Below, one piece after another: positions 24,245 through 31,498 of a DNA stretch of 47,334 bases. Source of the stretch: CAZWRN01 sp964636275 (GTDB taxonomy: Bacteria; Patescibacteriota; Microgenomatia; Daviesbacterales; UBA10151). A model generated the notes under the pieces. The model saw only the letters and a program-made list of their open reading frames with translations. It made no database searches and was not told the DNA's origin. The DNA lies in the NCBI GenBank assembly GCA_964636275.1, contig CAZWRN010000012.1:1-47334 (forward strand). The letters are read 5' to 3'. The stretch's first letter is position 1. Each line of letters begins with the position of its first letter. The position numbers and the translations under genes were made by a program.

Positions 24245-25214
24245 TCGGTTTTTTTATCTGTCATTATTTATCTTCTTTACATTTTTTGTTCTACTTACCA
24301 GTTTATTTATAAAAATCATTCCCTTAACTTTTCATCACACTGTGTATTATTGCCGTGAAGCCATCAATTCGGTGTCTATAGCCTTACCCGACTCCACCCC
24401 GGTTCTGTTTAGTGGAGCAATTTTATTAATAGTTTTAAGCGGCATCGGTATATTTAGTGTCCAGCTTTTAAGAACTAAGTTGTATCTTACAAAAATTTTA
24501 AAAAATAACCGGCCCCTTACGAAAAAAATTAAGACACTCGCGGATCAACTAAAAATATCTGACAAAATCGATCTTGTTAGCAATAAACAGATCTCCTCTT
24601 TTTGCTACGGTATAATTTCACCTAGAATTTGCATTAGTTTGCAATTAGTCCGGTCGCTTAATAGCCAAGAGCTAAAAGCGGTACTTGCTCATGAGAGAAG
24701 TCATTTGAATAATAGAGACCCATTAAAAATTTTGTTAGGACAGGTCATCACCACTATGTTTTTCTTTATTCCGGTGCTTAAAGATCTACACAATTTTTTC
24801 GCTCTTACAAAGGAGATAGAAGCTGATAAGGCGGCTATTAAATCTTTAGGTGGAAGTATTCATCTGAAAAATGCTTTAAGCAAAATACTTATTCCTTTTA
24901 CTCCAAACTTCATTCCGGTTGCAGCCTTCACTCAACTAACTAATATCGAAGCCCGGGTATTATCCCTTAAAGGATCTCCTGCTGACTTAAAAGTTTCATA
25001 TCATCGCATTTTTATTTCACTGATTATAGTTGGAACGACTCTAGCTATTCTTACTACACCCGTTTATTCAATTGGAAATGAAACTAGCCATGAGTACGTG
25101 ATGAGTCCTTATGGAAACCAGTGCGCAACTTCAGCTAGTGAAGAAATTGTAACTCATGATCTATTTTCGAGTTCAAGCCAAACTTCAAGCATAAATTACT
25201 CAGCCAATCCCTAG
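24222..25214 (+). CDS. BlaR1-like M56 family membrane metallopeptidase
   Basis: 330 residues. Four membrane segments (about 10-32, 65-85, 170-190, 263-285). Zinc site HERSH (about 157-161) and a downstream EIEADKAA give the M56 pattern HExxH...ExxxD. In BlaR1/MecR1 this protease inactivates BlaI. Here the outside C-terminal part is only about 45 residues, Ser-rich with one Cys, and no penicillin-binding domain is present, so the signal is not a beta-lactam sensed in the classical way. A second possible start is ATG 24231. Confidence 0.87.
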   Translation: MIQMQKSNRFFYLSLFIFFTFFVLLTSLFIKIIPLTFHHTVYYCREAINSVSIALPDSTPVLFSGAILLIVLSGIGIFSVQLLRTKLYLTKILKNNRPLTKKIKTLADQLKISDKIDLVSNKQISSFCYGIISPRICISLQLVRSLNSQELKAVLAHERSHLNNRDPLKILLGQVITTMFFFIPVLKDLHNFFALTKEIEADKAAIKSLGGSIHLKNALSKILIPFTPNFIPVAAFTQLTNIEARVLSLKGSPADLKVSYHRIFISLIIVGTTLAILTTPVYSIGNETSHEYVMSPYGNQCATSASEEIVTHDLFSSSSQTSSINYSANP

Positions 25215-25218
25215 TTCA

Positions 25219-25255
25219 TTGACAAAGTAATCACTTTCTACTACATTAAGTAGTA
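25219..25255 (+). promoter_or_regulatory. Promoter of the Dsb-like operon with TACTAC box 5
   Basis: Perfect -35 TTGACA (25219-25224), 17 bases, -10 TACATT (25242-25247). The box TACTACATTAAGTAGTA (25239-25255) covers the -10. The RNA would start about 3 bases before the ATG at 25257, so the message is leaderless and the operator blocks the promoter directly. Confidence 0.8.
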
Positions 25256-25256
25256 G

Positions 25257-25823
25257 ATGAAAGAGAAATTGATTTTTGGAAGTCTGGCTGTTTTAACACT
25301 TGGTGGTTTGGGTGTTTTTGTTTATTTTCAAAGTAAGCCGCTTCCCACTTATGGTCAAAGATTTGAAGATCTTGGTAGAACTCATATGCAAATAGGTGAA
25401 ACTGTAGAGTACAATTCAAATCCCCCAACCTCTGGTAATCACTATACTGAATGGACTAAATCTGGCGCCTTCGACACTATAAAAGATGATCGTAATCTTT
25501 TGCATTCACTAGAACATGGATATATTATTATGACTTATAAATGCCCTGGGGTTGGAGCAAGTATTTTTAATTCACCGACCGAATCTACAGCCTCAGCTCA
25601 ATCAGGCAGCGATGACTGCAAACAACGCTATGACCAGTTAAAAACTATCTACGAAGCCAAAGGGCAAAGAAAATTAATTGTTGTACCCCGCGAAAATATG
25701 GATACAAACTTTGCGGTTACAGCCTGGACAAGAATGGATTCATTCAACGAATTTGATAAACCCAAAATTGAAAGATTTGTAGACGCCTACTTTGATCAAG
25801 GGCCAGAAAAAACAATGGAATAA
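25257..25823 (+). CDS. DUF3105 membrane-anchored protein
   Basis: 188 residues with an N-terminal membrane segment (about 5-24) and an outside DUF3105 domain: PPTSGNHY, then LLHSLEHGYIIM and RENMDTNFAVTAW. The family's role is unknown; its conserved His residues (GNHYTEW, HSLEHGY) could bind metal. It is the first gene of an envelope redox and folding operon controlled by box 5. One pair of Cys (MTYKCPG and DDCKQ) may form a disulfide. Confidence 0.85.
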   Translation: MKEKLIFGSLAVLTLGGLGVFVYFQSKPLPTYGQRFEDLGRTHMQIGETVEYNSNPPTSGNHYTEWTKSGAFDTIKDDRNLLHSLEHGYIIMTYKCPGVGASIFNSPTESTASAQSGSDDCKQRYDQLKTIYEAKGQRKLIVVPRENMDTNFAVTAWTRMDSFNEFDKPKIERFVDAYFDQGPEKTME

Positions 25824-25824
25824 T

Positions 25825-26541
25825 ATGAAAAAATTGGAACCTATACAATCAAAAATTAAAGCAACTGTTAGAGACGGAAGAGAACAAACTAAAATAAGCC
25901 CAATATCACCCAGCAAAAAAACAATAGCTACTAAAAGTTTCCCGAAAAAGCTTCTGATTGTTATTTTGGTTTGTATCACTTTATTAGGATTTATAAGTTA
26001 CTTTGGATATAAACATTTAGTTCTTGCTTGGGTGGACAATACCCCTATCACTCGATACTCACTCTATAAACAACTTGAAGAAAAATATGGTAAAGACTTC
26101 ACTGAACAATTGATAAGTGAAAGCTTAATCCAAAAAGAAGCTAATGCAAAAGGGGTTGAGGTATCAGAAACAGAGATTGACGGAGAAATAAAAAAAATTG
26201 AAGACTCTCAGGGTGGAGCTGAGAAATTAAAGCAAGCTATGGAAGCACAAAATGTAACAATGACCCAAATTAGAAACCAAATTAAGTATCAATTGATGAT
26301 TGACAGAACATTTGGGGCGGACATGGCTTTAACAGATCAGGAAGTTAAGGATTATATAGAAAAAAATAAGGACCAAATGCCTCCTACTGAGGGAATGACT
26401 GCTTCTGAAAGTGCTAAGCTAAATCAGCAAATTAGAGAATCTCTTAAAAAAGAAAAAGTAAATAAAACTTTTGAAGACTGGCTCAGAGAAGCGCTAAAGA
26501 GTTCAAGAGTAAAAAGGCTGGGTACTAATGAAATTAAATAA
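25825..26541 (+). CDS. SurA-N-like membrane-anchored chaperone
   Basis: About 238 residues from ATG 25825, just after the DUF3105 stop; an in-frame ATG at 25792 lies inside that gene. A basic N-terminal tail (about 35 residues inside), one membrane segment (FPKKLLIVILVCITLLGFISYFG), then a SurA/PrsA N-terminal type helical domain (VDNTPITRYSLYKQLEEKYG, QLISESLIQKEA, EVSETEIDGEI). No parvulin isomerase domain follows, so it would act as a holdase for secreted proteins. Fits a folding module with the Dsb proteins. Confidence 0.75.
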   Translation: MKKLEPIQSKIKATVRDGREQTKISPISPSKKTIATKSFPKKLLIVILVCITLLGFISYFGYKHLVLAWVDNTPITRYSLYKQLEEKYGKDFTEQLISESLIQKEANAKGVEVSETEIDGEIKKIEDSQGGAEKLKQAMEAQNVTMTQIRNQIKYQLMIDRTFGADMALTDQEVKDYIEKNKDQMPPTEGMTASESAKLNQQIRESLKKEKVNKTFEDWLREALKSSRVKRLGTNEIK

Positions 26542-27190
26542 TATGACCAAAATCTTAATTTGTTTAGGACTATTAATTGTCTTAATTATTGCGGGCATTA
26601 GTGCAACTAGAACAAGCTTGCCAAAAACTCTAGGAGTATCAACAACACCAACCAATTTTGATGAAAGTAAATTTATCCTTAACGATAGCCATAAAATTAC
26701 ATCCCGTTCAGCCAAGATAACTGTGATTCATTTTCTTGATTATGAAAGTGAAGCATCGCAAATTGTATATCCGGCATTTAAACAAATGCTTAGAGAATAC
26801 CCAGATCAAGTAAATTATGTCATTCGACAATTCCCAACCCACCGTAACTCTATACCCGCTGCCAAAGCTGCTGAAGCGGCTGGAGAACAAGGCAAATATT
26901 GGGAAATGCATGATGCTCTCTTTGATAATCAAGCTGAATGGAGCGAAAGTGAAGATCCCCAGACAGATAATTTTGTTAGATACGCTAAAAGTCTCGGGCT
27001 TGATGAAGATAAATTTAAAAAATCGCTTTTAAGTGATGACTATCAGGACAAATTAACATCCGAAAGAAATTCGGCAATTGATTTAGGAGCTAATAACTTG
27101 CCAACAGTTTATGTAAACGGAGCTAAGTATACTGGAGTCTTCAAATATGAAGACCTGAAGAAAATCTTAGATGCCGAGTTAGCTAAATAA
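26528..27190 (+). CDS. DsbA-like thioredoxin-fold protein without catalytic cysteines
   Basis: 220 residues (ATG 26543 is an alternative start just after the preceding stop). Membrane segment 8-26, then a DsbA/BdbD fold: ITVIHFLDYES, FPTHRNSIPAAKAAEAAGEQGKYWEMHDALF, and the cis-Pro strand NLPTVYVNG. Where active members have CPxC after the DY/DF strand, this one has ESEASQ: no Cys in the whole sequence region. It cannot be an oxidase; a binding or chaperone role is likely. The intact paralogue follows 3 bases later. Confidence 0.82.
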   Translation: MKLNNMTKILICLGLLIVLIIAGISATRTSLPKTLGVSTTPTNFDESKFILNDSHKITSRSAKITVIHFLDYESEASQIVYPAFKQMLREYPDQVNYVIRQFPTHRNSIPAAKAAEAAGEQGKYWEMHDALFDNQAEWSESEDPQTDNFVRYAKSLGLDEDKFKKSLLSDDYQDKLTSERNSAIDLGANNLPTVYVNGAKYTGVFKYEDLKKILDAELAK

Positions 27191-27193
27191 TTT

Positions 27194-27979
27194 ATGAATA
27201 AAGAAACAACTGAATCAACTCCATTCCTAACAACACCAATAGCTACGATAATTGGAGCCGTTATAATTTCCCTCTCTATTTTGATTAATGGCGGAGTAAT
27301 TCAGATTAAAGGTCTCGCTTCAGCTAAATCAGGTACTAGTCCAACAGCTGCTTTACCTGATAATCCGACTACTGCCCCAGCGGCTCCAGAAACTCCCAGT
27401 GGCCCAGTCAAAGTATCTGTAGATGATGATCCGGTATTAGGAGATAAAAACGCTCCTGTTACCTTAGTAGAATTTTCTGATTATGAGTGCCCATTTTGCA
27501 AAAGACATTTTGACCAAACCTATGTTGATTTAAAAAAAGATTATATAGATACCGGAAAAGTGAAATTAGTTTTCAGAGACTTACCTCTTTCATTCCATGA
27601 ACCAATGGCTACTAAAGAAGCAGTTGCCGCAAATTGCGCCCGAGAACAAGGCGATGATTCGACATACTATAAATTCCATGATGAGATGTTTAAAAAAACC
27701 ACTTCTAACGGAACTGGTTTAGATGACGCCAAAGTAAATGCCATTGCGGAAGGTCTTGGACTAAATATATCTAACTTTAAAAGCTGTTACGAATCACAAA
27801 AGTATAAAGATGAGGTAGCCAAGGATATGGCCGATGCAGGTAAAATAGGGGCATCTGGCACACCAAGCTTTGTAGTTGGAAATTCAACTGATAATGGAGA
27901 GATCGAAGGACAATTGATAGTTGGTGCTCAACCATATGCCGCTTTTAAGACAATTATTGATGAAAAATTATCTAAATAA
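27194..27979 (+). CDS. DsbA/BdbD-like thiol-disulfide oxidoreductase
   Basis: 261 residues. Membrane anchor about 14-38, Pro/Ala/Thr-rich linker, then a DsbA domain with the active site CPFC in FSDYECPFCKRHF, the helical insertion (HEPMATKEAVAANCAREQ, YKFHDEMF) and cis-Pro GTPSFVVG. It makes or exchanges disulfides in secreted proteins. Two further Cys (NCAREQ, KSCYES) suggest a second disulfide. It is next to its Cys-less paralogue and a CxxC membrane protein that could reoxidise it. Confidence 0.9.
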   Translation: MNKETTESTPFLTTPIATIIGAVIISLSILINGGVIQIKGLASAKSGTSPTAALPDNPTTAPAAPETPSGPVKVSVDDDPVLGDKNAPVTLVEFSDYECPFCKRHFDQTYVDLKKDYIDTGKVKLVFRDLPLSFHEPMATKEAVAANCAREQGDDSTYYKFHDEMFKKTTSNGTGLDDAKVNAIAEGLGLNISNFKSCYESQKYKDEVAKDMADAGKIGASGTPSFVVGNSTDNGEIEGQLIVGAQPYAAFKTIIDEKLSK

Positions 27980-27981
27980 TC

Positions 27982-28500
27982 ATGCCCGAAAATTACAACT
28001 TTAGATTCTTCATAATTCCCACCCTGCTTCTGGCGACTATCTATCTTGTTTTAGTTCTTTATTTAATGAATCTGGGGCTAGTGCAAGATACTTTATTTGG
28101 TGAACATACGCTCAGTTATAAGATAAATTTACTGATTGCCTTACTCGGAGGAATGTGGACTGCCATGACTGGGATCAGCCTTCTAATTCTGATGACAACA
28201 GCATTGCTAACTGGTGCAAATATGACGCTGATGGTTAAAAGACTCAGTACCTTAAAATCAGCCGGAAAGCTACATTTAGTGGTGGGTGGAAGTTCACTTT
28301 TAGGAATTGTGGGGAGCGGATGTGCTTCGTGTGGTTTACCGGTGTTGTCGCTACTCGGTATTACAGGGAGCCTTACTTTTTTGCCTTTTAATGGCGACGA
28401 AATATCTGTTTTATCATTGATACTATTAAGTGTGTCGCTTTATTTCTTATTAAAGGCTAATAATAAAATAAGCTGTGAGATGAAACCAGTTTTTAAATAA
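27982..28500 (+). CDS. Membrane protein with a CASC motif in a Gly-rich segment
   Basis: 172 residues, four membrane segments. Between the second and third there is GSGCASCGLPVLSLLG, a CxxC motif in or near the membrane; a lone Cys near the end. I do not recognise a named family. By place it follows DsbA by 2 bases and could be the quinone- or partner-linked oxidant that DsbB, VKOR or CcdA supply elsewhere; metal transfer through the CxxC is another option. End of the box 5 operon. Confidence 0.65.
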   Translation: MPENYNFRFFIIPTLLLATIYLVLVLYLMNLGLVQDTLFGEHTLSYKINLLIALLGGMWTAMTGISLLILMTTALLTGANMTLMVKRLSTLKSAGKLHLVVGGSSLLGIVGSGCASCGLPVLSLLGITGSLTFLPFNGDEISVLSLILLSVSLYFLLKANNKISCEMKPVFK

Positions 28501-28525
28501 ATTGAAAAGACTTATAACTCAAGTC

Positions 28526-28554
28526 TTGCAATACTAAATCCATTTTGGTATAAA
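28526..28554 (+). promoter_or_regulatory. Promoter of the T4SS operon
   Basis: -35 TTGCAA (28526-28531), exactly 17 bases, -10 TATAAA (28549-28554). The start would be near 28561, giving a leader of about 64 bases. An AAGACTT/AAGTCTT inverted repeat (28507-28527) just upstream overlaps the -35. No TACTAC box is present, so these genes lie outside the BlaI-type regulon. Confidence 0.6.
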
Positions 28555-28624
28555 CCCCTTAATAAAACGCTATAAACGTATCTAACTGCCTCATGATAGT
28601 TTTTGAGTTTTTAATAAACATCAT

Positions 28625-28909
28625 ATGGGCAATAACGTTCCGGGCTACAATTCTGCACAACCAATACAATTTGAAAACTTAGATCAGCTTCTTTGGGGCA
28701 TTGTTAAGACTTTGCAATATTTTTCCCTCCCAGTCATGGCTTTATCAATTGCAATTTTAGGCATTGCCTTAATTGCCAGTGGTGATGATACAGAAAGAAA
28801 ATCCAAACTTCGAGGTTGGATTTTTAATGTTTTAGTTGGTGGTCTTTTAGTATTCGGTGCTGTAAGCATCGCAAGCATACTGAAGCAGTTTTTGGGCGGT
28901 ACAAACTAA
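28625..28909 (+). CDS. VirB2/TrbC-like T4SS pilin subunit
   Basis: 94 residues with two membrane helices (about 32-55 and 66-88) separated by a short polar loop DDTERKSKLRG, the TrbC/VirB2 pattern. It would form the conjugative pilus or the channel. No clear signal peptide. First gene of the T4SS operon; VirB6 follows 29 bases later. Confidence 0.8.
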   Translation: MGNNVPGYNSAQPIQFENLDQLLWGIVKTLQYFSLPVMALSIAILGIALIASGDDTERKSKLRGWIFNVLVGGLLVFGAVSIASILKQFLGGTN

Positions 28910-28938
28910 AGGATCACAAAACTCTCCTGCCACCCTTT

Positions 28939-30711
28939 ATGAAAACAGCGCTCTTACTATGTCTATTTCTTTTAACAACCATTTTCACTTCTCCTGCTTA
29001 TGCTCAAACACCAAGTAGTCCGCCTTCTGTTCAAGTTCAAGCAGTTTCATCATCCAGTGAATTTAAAACCAAAGATGAATCTTCTTCAGTAATTACCTTA
29101 CTAAAAAACTTTATCCAAAGTTTTGATTCTTTTTTAGGAGGATTCATCTTTTATACTCCTGATCCTTTAGCTAACAAAATTCTGCTGAAAGATAATACTG
29201 AAATTCCCGGAGTTTCCAAATACAGAGATATTTTCAATCAAATAGCGATTCCAGCTCTGGCCATAATTATTGCCGGAATTGCGATCTCCAAATTGGGAAC
29301 AGATAATACCTATGAACTAAAGACTTTTGCAGTCCGATTTCTAATTGTATTAGCACTTTTTTTAACAGTCCCTCCCTTATTGTCCTACAGCATCCAATTT
29401 AATAACTTACTCGTTAATAAAATCTCTGAGACCCAAAAATTCACGGGCTTTTTAGAGACATATTTTGATAAATCCCAGCAAGGGATTAGCCAAGGCGAAA
29501 TGCCTGAAAAATACGGAATTCCGGCATTTGGTATTTCTTTAGAAAACGGAATTCTAGAATCATTCGGAAAATTCATTGTCGAACTATTCTTATTTGCCCT
29601 AACTTTTATCTTCTTACTCTGCGGATTTCTCTATATTGGTTTTCAGTTTGTAATTCGTTTTGCAACTTTATTATTTTTAGGTGTCATTTATCCAATTGTT
29701 TTACCTTTTGCGTTAGTCGAGCGAACTCAACCTATCGTCCAAACCTTCTTTAAAACTTGGTTCACCTTTTTAATTCAGCAACCGGCTTTTGTATTAGGTT
29801 TTGCAATAGCTCAAGATATTTTTAACAGCATTCTAAATGCCAATGGCCCAAGTGTTGGAATGCTATTTTTCTATACGGGTTTTTTATTCTTCCTGGGTGG
29901 AGTGAATATGTTAGTTGCCAGAATCTTTGGAGACGTCTGGGTTGCAGCTTCAAATAACATTACAGCAGGAATTGCTGCAAGGTCAATTTCCAGTCCAATT
30001 TCTGGAAGCTTTAGTGACTTTAAGAAAGGGTTTTTTGGTAACAGTAGTTTAAGTAACACATTGGGTTATAAAGCTCGGGGATTGTTCAGAGGTAATAAAG
30101 CAGGCGGAGATGGTCAAGGTGGAAATGGTTCACCAACACCAAATAGCTCAAATCCAACTGATCCTTACGTAGATTATCGGACTAAAAACTCAGGCTACAA
30201 AAATGGATTTAATCCAAGTGTAGCGGCTTCTCCCTTTTCTATGAAACTGGCTGATAAAGGATTTACGATTGAACCGATTAATCAAAAACAGGGTGTTGTA
30301 GCTGTTTCAGGGCAAGCATTTAAGTATGACGACAAAAGGAATAACTTAACTTCATATTATCCAACACAGGCCGAAGCTATGCAGGATGGTATATCTCCAA
30401 ATAAATTAGAACCAGTTAACTTAAAAGACGCACAGTTTATAGATTTATCAACTTTTAGCAAAGTTAATCCGAATCCACACAATTTTAATGCTATGCAGGA
30501 GGCTAAAAAGCAGGGTAAATCGATCAGTTATGCCTATGTTGATAAAGGAAGCCACCATCAAAAAGTTAAAAACTTTTTGGAAGTCTCAAGGCGCAGAAAT
30601 GAGGCTTATGGGATCGATGGAGTCATTGTTGAGAGACAAGCTCAGAAAGGATCTAAGTCGGTAGTCAGAATGTATACTCACAAGTCTTATGAAAAGCGTA
30701 AGGATATATAA
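28939..30711 (+). CDS. VirB6/TrbL-like T4SS membrane channel protein
   Basis: 590 residues. Signal-like start (LLLCLFLLTTIFTSPAYA), an outside Ser-rich stretch, about six membrane segments between 105 and 345, then a Gly/Asn-rich linker and a soluble C-terminal domain of about 200 residues with GIDGVIVERQ. VirB6 proteins form the inner-membrane pore for DNA. The C-terminal extension is unusual and could be a cytosolic or surface effector domain; I do not recognise it. Confidence 0.75.
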   Translation: MKTALLLCLFLLTTIFTSPAYAQTPSSPPSVQVQAVSSSSEFKTKDESSSVITLLKNFIQSFDSFLGGFIFYTPDPLANKILLKDNTEIPGVSKYRDIFNQIAIPALAIIIAGIAISKLGTDNTYELKTFAVRFLIVLALFLTVPPLLSYSIQFNNLLVNKISETQKFTGFLETYFDKSQQGISQGEMPEKYGIPAFGISLENGILESFGKFIVELFLFALTFIFLLCGFLYIGFQFVIRFATLLFLGVIYPIVLPFALVERTQPIVQTFFKTWFTFLIQQPAFVLGFAIAQDIFNSILNANGPSVGMLFFYTGFLFFLGGVNMLVARIFGDVWVAASNNITAGIAARSISSPISGSFSDFKKGFFGNSSLSNTLGYKARGLFRGNKAGGDGQGGNGSPTPNSSNPTDPYVDYRTKNSGYKNGFNPSVAASPFSMKLADKGFTIEPINQKQGVVAVSGQAFKYDDKRNNLTSYYPTQAEAMQDGISPNKLEPVNLKDAQFIDLSTFSKVNPNPHNFNAMQEAKKQGKSISYAYVDKGSHHQKVKNFLEVSRRRNEAYGIDGVIVERQAQKGSKSVVRMYTHKSYEKRKDI

Positions 30712-31498
30712 AGACGATATCAGAACTCATATTTTAAGAAGTCTGTTTTTTACAGATACTGTTTTAGTGCTTTGTGGCGCTTTAACTATTGCAGCCATTT
30801 TATATTTGTTCTTTATCTATGTCCTGCACTTTTTTAATTGGGGATATTTTGCCTCAACTTTAATTGTTTCTGTTATGGCTTTTGTGGTTTTCATTACCCA
30901 AAGAGTTGATAATCAGGCGATTTACAAGATATTCCCTAGAGCCGTTACCTATAGAGCTAGCACAAAACAAAAACGTTTTGCTAATCTAGATTCATATTTT
31001 GTTGATTTTTCAATCAAAGATAATTTTGTTTTGAGGAATAATAGTCTTATAGGCATTTATGAGATTGAACCATTCGATGTAGCTCTTTTGAATGACCAAG
31101 ATCGAGAACATTTTTTTGGTAAATTAAAGCAAGCACTTCATGTACTGCCAACTCAAATTCAATTTATAGTCAAAAAACAGCCTGCTAAAAGCAGTGATTA
31201 CTCAACTCATTTCTTTTCAATTTACGAAGACTCTTCGAAAAAGACTGAAGAATTGATTAATAAATATACTGAAGATCTGACAAGCCTTATTGCTGAACAC
31301 GAATTCATGGTTACAAAACATTATGCGATTCTTTCTGTATCCTGTAATACTTTAAAACCGAACACCTTGGCACAAGGTGTTAAAAAATTAACTGATTTAG
31401 GTATGAGATTTGGTTCAGCTTTGAATATGTCAAATGTCCAAGTTAAAGTATTAAAAAATGATGAATTAAAACAATTCGTTCAGGAGACACTAAGATGA
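30689..31498 (+). CDS. PrgI-like (VirB3-type) T4SS protein
   Basis: 269 residues. Two membrane segments (about 22-46 and 51-70) near the N-terminus, then a soluble domain with FSIKDNFVLRNNSLIGIYEIEP as in the N-terminal parts of VirB4/TraC partners. PrgI family proteins stand before VirB4 in Gram-positive and CPR T4SS operons. It overlaps VirB6 by 23 bases and VirB4 by 4 (ATGA), so the three are coupled. Confidence 0.72.
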   Translation: MKSVRIYKDDIRTHILRSLFFTDTVLVLCGALTIAAILYLFFIYVLHFFNWGYFASTLIVSVMAFVVFITQRVDNQAIYKIFPRAVTYRASTKQKRFANLDSYFVDFSIKDNFVLRNNSLIGIYEIEPFDVALLNDQDREHFFGKLKQALHVLPTQIQFIVKKQPAKSSDYSTHFFSIYEDSSKKTEELINKYTEDLTSLIAEHEFMVTKHYAILSVSCNTLKPNTLAQGVKKLTDLGMRFGSALNMSNVQVKVLKNDELKQFVQETLR

